Of a DNA stretch of 9,836 nt, positions 1-6,589 are shown in pieces (position 1 is the stretch's first letter; every line of letters starts with the position of its first letter). Source of the DNA: Desulfocapsa sp. (GTDB lineage: Bacteria; Desulfobacterota; Desulfobulbia; Desulfobulbales; Desulfocapsaceae); assembly GCA_029942265.1 (NCBI GenBank), contig JAOZTO010000065.1, positions 1-9,836 on the forward strand, in the 5' to 3' direction. Made by a program: the position numbers and the translations under genes. The notes beneath the pieces were generated by a model. That model saw only the letters and a list, made by a program, of their open reading frames with translations. It did no database searches and had not been told where the DNA came from.

Positions 1-42
1 TCTGACGCATCAAAAGGAAACTTAGGAACGGGAATTAAATAA
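1..42 (+). CDS. Possible C-terminal tail of an upstream gene (partial)
   Basis: Frame 1 is open from the window edge to a TAA at 40-42 and encodes only 13 residues (SDASKGNLGTGIK). The other two forward frames hit stops within the first 25 bases, and a strong terminator follows 70 nt downstream, as expected at a gene end. The fragment is too short to recognise a family, so no function is offered. It could equally be non-coding. Confidence 0.35.
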   Translation, partial: SDASKGNLGTGIK

Positions 43-111
43 CCTGAACATATTTTTTTGAAATTTTTTCGTCAGTTATAATTACATTTTTTTCTTCCAT
101 ATTTTTGTGTG

Positions 112-150
112 AAGCTCTTGTCCATCTTCTGATGGATACGAGCTTTTTTT
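112..150 (+). terminator. Strong intrinsic (Rho-independent) terminator
   Basis: The arms 112-126 and 131-145 form a 15-position stem with one mismatch and one G-T wobble around a TTCT loop (127-130). The run of T that closes the stem continues to 150. It should end transcription entering from the left and isolate fhs from the upstream gene. The rest of 43-385 (343 nt without a gene) holds AT-rich sequence, a candidate promoter (209-236), a small hairpin (286-299) and the 36-nt repeat element (312-347). Confidence 0.85.
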
Positions 151-208
151 ATGTTTTTTGTGTCAACTTCGACAATGTTCCAATAAATAGTTGTGCGAAA
201 AGTTAATT

Positions 209-236
209 TTTGTTAAGTGTGGTAAATGTGTATAGT
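209..236 (+). promoter_or_regulatory. Candidate sigma-70-type promoter for fhs
   Basis: A -35-like TTTGTT (209-214) is followed after 16 nt by a -10-like TATAGT (231-236). If used, transcription would start near 243 and give a leader of about 140 nt that contains the hairpin at 286-299 and the 36-nt element. The region is AT-rich, so promoter-like hexamers are expected by chance; this is only the best-looking pair after the terminator. Confidence 0.35.
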
Positions 237-285
237 ACTTAAATATGACAAACTAGTAAAAAGTCTGTAGCTAAGATGGGTACAA

Positions 286-299
286 CTGTAGAGTTACAG
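286..299 (+). other. Small hairpin in the fhs leader with an alternative pairing
   Basis: CTGTA (286-290) and TACAG (295-299) pair perfectly around a GAGT loop. The same 3' arm (TACAGA, 295-300) can instead pair with TCTGTA at 264-269, so two mutually exclusive helices are possible. Both are short (5 and 6 bp). It lies just upstream of the 36-nt element. It does not resemble the tetrahydrofolate riboswitch that precedes folate genes in Firmicutes, as far as I can judge by eye. Confidence 0.3.
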
Positions 300-311
300 A
301 TAATTGTAGTA

Positions 312-347
312 ATGATGATGAAGGTGGAGAGTCTTTACGAATCCATT
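312..347 (+). promoter_or_regulatory. 36-nt upstream element, copy 1 (before fhs)
   Basis: This is an ungapped repeat of the elements at 2391-2426 (26 of 36 identical) and 6522-6557 (29 of 36 identical). The best conserved core is GGTGGAGAG, then a T-rich stretch, then ACGAATCCAT. GGTGGA (323-328) can pair with TCCATT (342-347), with two G-U pairs, leaving a 13-nt loop. It ends 38 nt before the fhs start codon, so it probably lies in the 5' untranslated region. The frame beginning ATG at 312 stays open through the element and into fhs as far as a TGA at 447-449. Function is unknown; this could be a structured RNA, a protein-binding site or a small upstream ORF. Confidence 0.6.
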
Positions 348-385
348 AAATATGAATTATTAATTTTTTTCCATAGGAGATTATT

Positions 386-2149
386 ATGGCTCTTGATCCA
401 ACCAAACATGCTGACTGGGAAATTGCGGCTGAAGCTGAATCTAGAATGAAAACTGTCTATGAATTAGGTGAGGAGCTTGGACTTGATAAAGAAGAGGTGC
501 TTCCATACGGACATTATGTCGGTAAGCTTGACTTTAGCAAAATCATGAATCGTCTTGGCGATAAACCTGACGGAAAATATGTTGATGTAACGGCTATAAC
601 TCCAACCCCTCTTGGTGAAGGAAAATCCACTTGTGCCATGGGACTTGTGCAGGGACTTGGCAAACGTAATAAATCAGTTGTCGGTGCGATCCGTCAGCCA
701 TCAGGCGGGCCTACCATGAATATTAAAGGCTCAGCAGCAGGTGGTGGTCTTGCACAGTGTATTCCACTTAACGAGTTTTCCCTTGGACTCACCGGCGATA
801 TTAACGCCATTATGAATGCGCATAATCTTGGAATGGTTGCACTCACTGCACGTATGCAGCATGAGTGTAATTACACTGATGAGCAGTTGGCGCAACGAAA
901 TTTGAAACGACTCGATATTCACCCAAAAAAGGTTGAGTTTAACTGGATCATTGATTTTTGCGCTCAGGCGCTTCGCAATATAACCATAGGTATTGGCGGG
1001 AAAATGGATGGAATGACTATGCAGTCTTCTTTTGCCATTGCTGTCTCTTCTGAAATTATGGCTATTCTTGCTATTGCTAACGATCTTGCTGATATGCGCA
1101 GTCGAATCGGAAAAATAGTAGTTGCCTATGACAAACAGGACAGGCCAATTACCACAGCTGATCTTGAAGTCGATGGTGCCATGACCGCATGGATGGTTCA
1201 GGCGATTAATCCTAATCTTATGCAAACCTTAGAGGGGCAGCCTGTACTTGTGCATGCTGGACCATTCGCCAATATTGCAATTGGTCAGTCGTCTGTTATA
1301 GCTGATCGAGTTGGATTGAAAATAGCTGACTACAATGTCACAGAGTCAGGCTTTGGTGCCGACATTGGGTTTGAAAAATTTTGGAATCTTAAGTGTCGTT
1401 TCTCTGGTAATAAACCTAACTGTGCTGTGGTTGTTGCAACTATTCGTGCCCTTAAATGTCATGGTGGAGCGCCCATTCCAGTTCCCGGTAAGCCAATGCC
1501 CGAAGAATATGGCAAAGAAAATGTTGGGTGGGTTGAGGAAGGATGTAAAAATCTCCTTCACCACATTAAAACTGTTAAGAAAGCAGGTATTAATCCCGTT
1601 GTATGCATCAATGCTTTTTTCACTGATACCGACAATGAAATTAAGGCGGTTCGTCGTATTTGTGAAGATGCTGGAGCGCGTGTTGCACTGTCCCGTCATT
1701 GGGAACATGGTGGTGATGGTGCCCTGGAATTTGCAGATGCCGTGATAGATGCCTGTGAAGAGCCGAATGATTTCAAATTTCTTTATGATCTTTCTGATCC
1801 ACTGGAAAAACGAATCGATTTGATTGCAAAAGAAGTGTATGGGGCAGATGGTGTGTCTTATACCCCTGAAGCTCAGGCAAAACTAAAACGTCTGGCAACT
1901 GATCCTGATATGAAAGATATGGGAACGTGTATGGTCAAAACACATCTGTCACTGACTCATAATCCGGCACTTAAGGGAACCCCTAAAGGTTGGACTCTGC
2001 CTATTCGTGATATCCTCACTTATAAAGGCGCTGGGTTTGTGGTTCCTGTTGCTGGTGCTATTAGCCTTATGCCTGGTACTGCGTCTGATCCTGCGTATCG
2101 TCGTGTTGATGTGGATGTTAAAACCGGAAAGGTTAAGGGAGTTTTTTAG
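386..2149 (+). CDS. fhs: Formate--tetrahydrofolate ligase
   Basis: This enzyme (formyltetrahydrofolate synthetase) makes 10-formyl-tetrahydrofolate from formate, tetrahydrofolate and ATP in the cytoplasm. It is an entry step of the methyl branch of the Wood-Ljungdahl pathway and supplies one-carbon units for purines and formyl-methionine. The 587 residues run slightly longer than the roughly 560 of clostridial enzymes. The ATP-binding loop [11 protein letters not shown] is at residues 72-82, and the family block RQPSGGP...IKGSAAGGG...LTGDI spans about 103-139. Within that block several usual residues differ (GSAAGGGL for GGAAGGGY, SLGLTGD for NLHxTGD), which points to a divergent subfamily. 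The start is supported by a good ribosome binding site, AGGAG at 375-379, seven bases before ATG. The gene stands alone between two terminators, and the 36-nt element lies in its leader. Identity is secure; direction of the reaction in the cell cannot be read from sequence. Confidence 0.95.
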   Translation: MALDPTKHADWEIAAEAESRMKTVYELGEELGLDKEEVLPYGHYVGKLDFSKIMNRLGDKPDGKYVDVTAITPTPLGEGKSTCAMGLVQGLGKRNKSVVGAIRQPSGGPTMNIKGSAAGGGLAQCIPLNEFSLGLTGDINAIMNAHNLGMVALTARMQHECNYTDEQLAQRNLKRLDIHPKKVEFNWIIDFCAQALRNITIGIGGKMDGMTMQSSFAIAVSSEIMAILAIANDLADMRSRIGKIVVAYDKQDRPITTADLEVDGAMTAWMVQAINPNLMQTLEGQPVLVHAGPFANIAIGQSSVIADRVGLKIADYNVTESGFGADIGFEKFWNLKCRFSGNKPNCAVVVATIRALKCHGGAPIPVPGKPMPEEYGKENVGWVEEGCKNLLHHIKTVKKAGINPVVCINAFFTDTDNEIKAVRRICEDAGARVALSRHWEHGGDGALEFADAVIDACEEPNDFKFLYDLSDPLEKRIDLIAKEVYGADGVSYTPEAQAKLKRLATDPDMKDMGTCMVKTHLSLTHNPALKGTPKGWTLPIRDILTYKGAGFVVPVAGAISLMPGTASDPAYRRVDVDVKTGKVKGVF

Positions 2150-2199
2150 GAAGCAATCCGAGAATGCCTCTTTCTCCCAAATTGATGTGATGTGAAGTG

Positions 2200-2245
2200 A
2201 CGGGTTAAGAAAATAATATTATTTTCTTAACCCGTTTGTTTTTTA
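2200..2245 (+). terminator. Intrinsic terminator after fhs (perfect 36-bp palindrome)
   Basis: Arms 2200-2217 (ACGGGTTAAGAAAATAAT) and 2218-2235 are perfect reverse complements with no unpaired centre; a real RNA loop would use the central A/T bases. The stem is followed by TTTGTTTTTT (2236-2245). It begins 50 nt after the fhs stop codon. The rest of the 303-nt intergenic stretch 2150-2452 holds an operator-like inverted repeat (2353-2370) and repeat copy 2; I see no small gene with a convincing start. Confidence 0.88.
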
Positions 2246-2352
2246 GAGAAAAATATTGTAATGTTGTTTATGACAAGTCCGTAAAAGGGGCAAACTTGAG
2301 ATGGCTAAGTAAAAAAAATCATATGCAATTGGCGTTAAATTTCTATTATTTC

Positions 2353-2375
2353 GGTGTACTAAAGTACGTCATAAT
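2353..2375 (+). promoter_or_regulatory. Operator-like inverted repeat with adjacent -10-like hexamer
   Basis: GTACT (2356-2360) and AGTAC (2363-2367) form a perfect inverted repeat around AA. Including flanking bases, 6 of 8 positions per arm are symmetrical (2353-2370). A -10-like CATAAT overlaps its right edge (2370-2375), but the matching -35 is poor. If this is the promoter of the downstream ATPase gene, transcription would begin close to 2381 and include the 36-nt element. It could be a regulator site or a chance palindrome. Confidence 0.25.
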
Positions 2376-2390
2376 AAAAGAAAATGTCCA

Positions 2391-2426
2391 ATGACGAAGC
2401 AGATGGAGAATTTTAACGACGCCATC
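2391..2426 (+). promoter_or_regulatory. 36-nt upstream element, copy 2 (before pilB-like gene)
   Basis: Matches the copy at 6522-6557 at 29 of 36 positions and the copy at 312-347 at 26 of 36, without gaps. GATGG (2402-2406) pairs perfectly with CCATC (2422-2426) around a 15-nt loop. Where the other copies have G opposite U, this copy has A opposite U, so the stem is kept. The element ends 26 nt before the start codon. An ATG at 2391 opens a 23-codon frame through the element that stops at TAA 2460-2462, overlapping the downstream gene start by 8 nt; no Shine-Dalgarno sequence precedes it. Confidence 0.6.
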
Positions 2427-2452
2427 ACTGTAACTTTATTGAATATAATGAT

Positions 2453-4675
2453 ATGGCAGTAAAACCTAAAACAGCAAAGAAAAGAAGTTCCCTTAAAGGA
2501 ACGGTGAAGGATCGCTCTGGTGCCGGGAAAATTAAGGTCGGAGAACTTCTGAGTAAGGCTGGTTACATAACTCCAGATCAACTTGAAGGAGCCAAAAAAG
2601 AACTTAAGAAGAATGGTGGTCGTCTGGGGAATATTCTTCGTCAGTTTGACTATATCGATCACGACACTGTCTACAATTTTCTGAGCCGTCAACATAATTT
2701 CACTCCTGTTCTTATTAGCAAGGAACCACCGAGTAAAGATGCTGTTGAACTCATGTCCTATGAATTGGCCAAGGAATTTATGGCTTTTCCTCTTCGTGTT
2801 GCCGGGAACACCTTACAGGTTACCATGGCCGAGCCAACCGATACAGAGGCAGTAGAAAAGCTTCAGGAGAAACTTGGGAAAGATCTTTCAGTCTGTGTTT
2901 CGATGGAAGATGATATCATTGAAGCATATCAAAAATACTATAGTATCGATGACGAAGAAGCGGAAAGTTTTTTTAGTAGTCGGGAAGAGAGTGGCGATGA
3001 TATGGCGATAACCGAGGTCGATGACTTTGGTTCTATCGTTGCTGATGCGGCTGGTGAATTTGAGATTGAAACCATCGATGAGGATGTCGGAAGCGATCAG
3101 TTTGCCGCAACTGATGCACCCATTATTAAGCTGGTTAATGGTATCCTTGTTAAAGCTGTGCAGGATGGTGTTTCTGATATTCATGTGGAACCCTACGAAA
3201 AAACCATGCAGGTTCGTTATCGAAAAGATGGATCTCTTTTCAAATCGATGAATCTTCCACTTAGCATTAAAAATGCCATGGCTGCTCGGCTGAAAATATT
3301 GGCTGATCTTGACATTACAGAACGTCGTGTCCCTCAGGATGGTCGTATTAAGATGCGTCTTGGGCGCAATCGCTCTGTTGATTTTCGTGTTTCTACGTTG
3401 CCGACACTTTTTGGTGAATCTGTAGTTTTACGTATTCTTGATAAAGCTTCCTTGAATGTTAATCTTACCAAATTAGGTTTTGAGCAAGAGACGTTTGATG
3501 CTCTAAAACGCTGTTTGAAACGTCCCCAGGGGTTGTTGCTGGTTACAGGACCCACCGGATCAGGAAAAACGGTTACTCTCTACTCTGCCCTAAACTCCTT
3601 AAATGCTGAAGATATCAAAATTCTTACGGCGGAAGATCCTGTTGAGTTTAACTTTAAAGGCATTAATCAAGTAAATGTAAATGCGGATATTGGAATGACT
3701 TTTGCGGCCGCATTAAAAGCGTTTCTTCGTCAGGATCCTGATATAATCATGGTTGGTGAGATCAGGGATATTGTTACTGCTGAAATTGCTATTAAGGCGG
3801 CTATGACGGGCCACTTGGTTTTTTCAACCCTCCATACAAACGATAGTGCAGCCACCATTGGCCGTCTTATTGATATTGGTATTCCATCGTTTATGCTTGC
3901 TTCATCGGTTACAATGGTACTTTCGCAGCGATTGGGGCGGAGATTGTGCCAGGAGTGTAAAAAACCGGAACAGCATGATCCACAAGATTTGATTGGTATG
4001 GGATTTAGAGAAGATGAAGTGGATTATGTCGTTACATATGGACCTGTTGGATGCCCTAAATGTAACGGCCTTGGCTATAAAGGAAGAGTCGGTTTTTTTG
4101 AATTGATGGAAGTGACAGAGGAAGTTGCAAAGGTCATTAGTGCCGAGGTTCCCGAAGATCAGTTACGAAAAGTTGCTGTTCAAGAAGGTATGGTTCCGCT
4201 TCGTGATGCCGCCATTGAGAAGGTAAGACAAGGTGTTACTAGCGTAGAGGAAGCCTTACGAAGGACTGTGGCACACAAAGAAAGTCTTCCCAGTTATCTT
4301 GTGAATCCGGATATAGAAAACTATGAAGATGGGGATGTCATTATTCGTGAAGGAAATACGGATATGGACTTTTTTAAATTGTTACGGGGTGGGCTTTCGG
4401 TATTAAAAGGTGGAAAGAAGATTGCTGAATTAACTGACCCTGGAGAATATTTTGGTGAAATGGCAACACTTTGCGGTGAGGCTAGAAATGCCTCTATTGT
4501 GTCCCTTGGGAGATCCGCTGTTAAACGGTATCCAGGAGATAAGTTGGATGAGATTATAGCCAAATATCCCGATGTATCAGGCCATCTTTTTAGGGTCATG
4601 GCTCATCGGCTTCATAAATCAAATCAGATAATTGTTAAACTTGCTGGTGCTCCTCCCCGTTCACCCCAAAAATAG
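2453..4675 (+). CDS. pilB: PilB/GspE-family assembly ATPase with C-terminal cyclic-nucleotide-binding domain
   Basis: This is a hexameric cytoplasmic motor ATPase of the type IV pilus / type II secretion superfamily, which powers pilin or pseudopilin assembly at the inner membrane. In order: a basic N-terminal tail (1-25); an MshEN-like domain (about 28-165) whose second motif RLGNIL...LSRQ (57-80) fits the 24-residue c-di-GMP-binding pattern, while the first (28-51) is degenerate; the ATPase core with Walker A GPTGSGKT (366-373), Walker B region QDPDIIMVGEIRD (427-439) and His box GHLVFSTLHT (453-462); and a four-cysteine zinc site (C499, C502, C534, C537). An added module at about 615-725 resembles a CAP-type cyclic-nucleotide-binding domain, with cassette FGEMATLCGEARNASIV (667-683) holding the expected Glu669 and Arg678. 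At 740 residues it is longer than typical PilB (about 570). No pilC, pilT or pilin gene adjoins it, so the exact system is uncertain. No clear ribosome binding site precedes ATG 2453; a GTG at 2504 is an alternative. Confidence 0.88.
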   Translation: MAVKPKTAKKRSSLKGTVKDRSGAGKIKVGELLSKAGYITPDQLEGAKKELKKNGGRLGNILRQFDYIDHDTVYNFLSRQHNFTPVLISKEPPSKDAVELMSYELAKEFMAFPLRVAGNTLQVTMAEPTDTEAVEKLQEKLGKDLSVCVSMEDDIIEAYQKYYSIDDEEAESFFSSREESGDDMAITEVDDFGSIVADAAGEFEIETIDEDVGSDQFAATDAPIIKLVNGILVKAVQDGVSDIHVEPYEKTMQVRYRKDGSLFKSMNLPLSIKNAMAARLKILADLDITERRVPQDGRIKMRLGRNRSVDFRVSTLPTLFGESVVLRILDKASLNVNLTKLGFEQETFDALKRCLKRPQGLLLVTGPTGSGKTVTLYSALNSLNAEDIKILTAEDPVEFNFKGINQVNVNADIGMTFAAALKAFLRQDPDIIMVGEIRDIVTAEIAIKAAMTGHLVFSTLHTNDSAATIGRLIDIGIPSFMLASSVTMVLSQRLGRRLCQECKKPEQHDPQDLIGMGFREDEVDYVVTYGPVGCPKCNGLGYKGRVGFFELMEVTEEVAKVISAEVPEDQLRKVAVQEGMVPLRDAAIEKVRQGVTSVEEALRRTVAHKESLPSYLVNPDIENYEDGDVIIREGNTDMDFFKLLRGGLSVLKGGKKIAELTDPGEYFGEMATLCGEARNASIVSLGRSAVKRYPGDKLDEIIAKYPDVSGHLFRVMAHRLHKSNQIIVKLAGAPPRSPQK

Positions 4676-4719
4676 TTATTAATCAGTATGCTTACGTGGT
4701 TTGGCGTGAAAACGGATAG

Positions 4720-5502
4720 TTAATGTAGATTGAGTCCATTTTCACAGCGAATAAGTTTGTTTTTTAGAGTGTTTTCAAGAATCCTGTCGTTTTCCTTGAG
4801 GTGCTTACGAGAATTTTTTTCATGATAGAGGTGGTAGGCCACAGCTTTAAATTTCAGGTTTTGTCTCTTTATCTCATTGTGGAATAGTCTTGCAGTAAAC
4901 TCTGAATCTTCTCGGCCCCATCCGATAAAATCTTCATTAAACCCATTGATACTCTTAGCATCTTCATGCCAGAATGCAAAATTACATGTTTTAATACCAG
5001 GGAGTCGTTTGCTGGAGAAGCTGAAAAGTTTTGAGAGCAGAGGTGAGCGAATACAATTTTTTCTGTTTTCTACACCAGGATCACTAAAACAAGTGCAAAG
5101 TTCTTTTTGCTCTAGCGCTCGTTTTGTGGAATCATGATTTATTAATACCCGAGAACCTTGCACAAAGAAGCCTTTCCGGGCAACATTAAAATGGTCAGCA
5201 ATAAAGTTCTCTTCAATTACAATATCACCATCAATAAGAATAATATAGTCACCTTGGGCAATATTTAATGCTTTGTTACGACTACGAGAAAGACGGAAAC
5301 CTTTATTTTGCTGCCATGAATGCACAAGAGGGATCGGGCTTTTTTTTTGTAGTAACTCAATAAGGTGTCTTGTGTTATCGTCGGAACCGTCATCAGCAAT
5401 CAGTATTTCAGTGGGAAGGTGGGTCTGATTGAAAACTGAACGTATGGATAATTCCAGCGCTTCTTTCCAGTTGAATGTGGTAATGATGAGTGATATCTTC
5501 AT
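4720..5502 (-). CDS. Family 2 glycosyltransferase (GT-A fold)
   Basis: A 260-residue inverting GT2-type transferase, likely cytoplasmic or peripheral to the inner membrane, adding a sugar from a nucleotide-sugar donor to a surface glycan. The N-terminus MKISLIITTFNW with IADDGSDDNT (35-44) is the nucleotide-binding start of the family. LIDGD (89-93) carries the metal-binding DxD, and GFNEDFIGWGREDSEF (187-202) matches the C-terminal galactosyltransferase-type block (Glyco_transf_7C) with its acidic pair. I chose the ATG at 5500-5502 because the family pattern begins there; a longer reading from TTG at 5577 would add 25 unlikely residues. It converges on the ATPase gene (44 nt apart, no clear terminator between them) and diverges from the next glycosyltransferase. 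Donor and acceptor sugars are unknown; LPS core or O-antigen is inferred from the neighbours. Confidence 0.85.
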   Translation of the reverse strand: MKISLIITTFNWKEALELSIRSVFNQTHLPTEILIADDGSDDNTRHLIELLQKKSPIPLVHSWQQNKGFRLSRSRNKALNIAQGDYIILIDGDIVIEENFIADHFNVARKGFFVQGSRVLINHDSTKRALEQKELCTCFSDPGVENRKNCIRSPLLSKLFSFSSKRLPGIKTCNFAFWHEDAKSINGFNEDFIGWGREDSEFTARLFHNEIKRQNLKFKAVAYHLYHEKNSRKHLKENDRILENTLKNKLIRCENGLNLH

Positions 5503-5614
5503 TGTAACTGACGACTGTTGCCTCGATATATGGATATTGACTGAGGAAAAAACTGTAATGGTGCTAAAAAAGATCAAAAACAGTATAGTCTAAGGCAATT
5601 TTCCATTAGAGGCA

Positions 5615-5650
5615 ACAACAAAGTAAGTAGGGAATCTTTTAACAGATATT
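5615..5650 (+). promoter_or_regulatory. Degenerate fourth copy of the 36-nt upstream element
   Basis: Aligned without gaps to the element at 6522-6557, 21 of 36 bases agree, 18 of them in the first 25. The anchor trinucleotide (GTA at 5627) is 56 nt before the downstream start codon, the same distance as the GTG of the copy at 6534. The stem is not preserved and the equivalent frame contains a stop, so it may be decayed or a coincidence. Confidence 0.25.
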
Positions 5651-5682
5651 TCACTGCTGAAAATATATCCACAGGTGTTTAT

Positions 5683-6489
5683 ATGAAAACACAACACATA
5701 TCGGCTTATATAATCGCCTATAATGAAGCGGAAAAAATAGAGGCGGCGATTAATTCCGTGCTTTGGGCTGATGAAATCATTCTTGCCGATTCACATAGTG
5801 AAGATGATACTGCACTTATAGCTGAAAGAATGGGTGCCACTGTAATCCAAGTTGATTTTAAAGGGTTTGGTGATTTGCGCAACAGAGCTATAGCAGCTTG
5901 TACGCATGACTGGATTTTTTCTCTTGATGCAGATGAACGTTGTACACCAGCTTCAAGAGATGAAATTCTTGCAACCATTGAGTTACCTGAACAGGCAGAT
6001 GCATATTATATACCCCGACGTAATTTTTTTATGGGTCGTTGGATAAAACATTCTGGTTTTTTTCCAGATTATCGCCAGCCACAGCTTTTTAAAAAGGGGA
6101 TTCTTGAGTTTAAAAATGACGACCCTGTTCATGAAGAATATACTATCGTTTCAGACAAAGAACCTGGGTATTTAAAGGAAGTAATTTGGCAATTTCCATA
6201 CAAAAATCTGAGGGAAGTTGCCCATAAGGCCAATAAATATTCATCTCTTGGGGCTGAAAAACTGAAGTTACGTGGTCGCAGTGCTACAATGTTATCAGCA
6301 CTAACACATGGTTTCTGGTCTTTTTTTCATATGTATATCCTAAAAAAAGGTGTGCTTGATGGATGGCCTGGAGTTGTGATTGCCATCGGAAATTTTCAGG
6401 GTACATTCTACAAATATGCAAAACTTGTGGAGTTGCAAAGTGATTGGAGGGTGCCAGATTCTCCACCATTGTATTTGGATGAAGAGTAA
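5683..6489 (+). CDS. waaE: LPS core glycosyltransferase, WaaE/KdtX-like (GT2)
   Basis: A 268-residue cytoplasmic GT2 transferase of the WaaE/LgtF type, which in enterobacteria adds glucose to the first core heptose. Visible marks are the N-terminal ISAYIIAYNEAEKIE start, ADSHSEDDT (35-43) in the donor site, FSLDADE (79-85) with the DxD metal ligand, the family block from PRRNFFMGRW (111-120) to DYRQPQLF (129-136), and PVHEE (148-152). The C-terminal part (about 180-250) is helical with a mildly hydrophobic stretch around FWSFFHMYIL. AGGTG at 5673-5677, five bases before ATG, is a plausible ribosome binding site. The gene diverges from the minus-strand GT2 gene and is followed 100 nt later by a GT4 gene. 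The family is clear; the exact sugar transferred is not, so the symbol is by resemblance only. Confidence 0.82.
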   Translation: MKTQHISAYIIAYNEAEKIEAAINSVLWADEIILADSHSEDDTALIAERMGATVIQVDFKGFGDLRNRAIAACTHDWIFSLDADERCTPASRDEILATIELPEQADAYYIPRRNFFMGRWIKHSGFFPDYRQPQLFKKGILEFKNDDPVHEEYTIVSDKEPGYLKEVIWQFPYKNLREVAHKANKYSSLGAEKLKLRGRSATMLSALTHGFWSFFHMYILKKGVLDGWPGVVIAIGNFQGTFYKYAKLVELQSDWRVPDSPPLYLDEE

Positions 6490-6496
6490 ATAATCT
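6469..6496 (+). promoter_or_regulatory. Candidate promoter for the GT4-msbA unit
   Basis: TTGTAT (6469-6474) and TAATCT (6491-6496) are spaced by 16 nt at the end of the WaaE-like gene. Use would place the transcript start near 6503, so the 36-nt element would fall within the leader. Alternatively this unit is simply read through from the WaaE-like gene, since no strong terminator separates them; a weak TTGCT/AGCAA hairpin sits at 6501-6515 without a good T-run. Confidence 0.25.
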
Positions 6497-6521
6497 TGGT
6501 TTGCTGGATAAGCAATTTACC

Positions 6522-6557
6522 ACAACGAAGCAGGTGGAGAGTTTTTACGAATCCATC
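6522..6557 (+). promoter_or_regulatory. 36-nt upstream element, copy 3 (before GT4 gene)
   Basis: Matches the copies at 312-347 and 2391-2426 at 29 of 36 positions each. GGTGGA (6533-6538) and TCCATC (6552-6557) form a six-pair stem with one G-U around a 13-nt loop, and ACGAA occurs both before (6525-6529) and inside the loop. It ends 32 nt before the downstream ATG. The frame GTG 6534 continues through the element to TGA 6591-6593, which overlaps the start codon of the next gene as ATGA, the usual geometry of translational coupling. No Shine-Dalgarno sequence is obvious for that frame. Confidence 0.6.
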
Positions 6558-6589
6558 ATCATTATGTTAATTATACAATCAGGCTTTGA

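Noticed and set aside
237..385. Tetrahydrofolate riboswitch upstream of fhs
   Set aside because: The leader contains GGAGAG-like sequence, but I cannot find the multi-helix junction and pseudoknot arrangement of that class, and the same bases recur before genes unrelated to folate.
731..1225. Minus-strand open frame of 164 codons inside fhs
   Set aside because: It lies wholly inside the secure fhs gene, shows no recognisable domain and has a low-complexity composition typical of an antisense shadow. The same applies to the frames at 1335-1745 (+) and 1346-1708 (-).
2444..2449. Perfect TATAAT just before the PilB-type start codon
   Set aside because: It would place the transcript start downstream of ATG 2453 and no -35 lies 16-18 nt upstream (GCCATC region). 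It is more likely AT-rich leader sequence, unless the real start is GTG 2504.
4676..4719. Bidirectional terminator between the convergent ATPase and GT2 genes
   Set aside because: The 44-nt gap has no convincing inverted repeat followed by T-runs on either strand.
4877..5137. Plus-strand frame of 86 codons opposite the GT2 gene
   Set aside because: It is antisense to a gene with clear glycosyltransferase motifs and has no recognisable features of its own.
5503..5577. N-terminal extension of the minus-strand GT2 gene from a TTG start
   Set aside because: The extra 25 residues are unlike the family, whose pattern begins at the ATG at 5500-5502, and the extension would start with TTG.
6501..6515. 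TTGCT-GGATA-AGCAA hairpin as a terminator of the WaaE-like gene
   Set aside because: The stem is only 5 bp and is followed by just three T; it is too weak to call a terminator.
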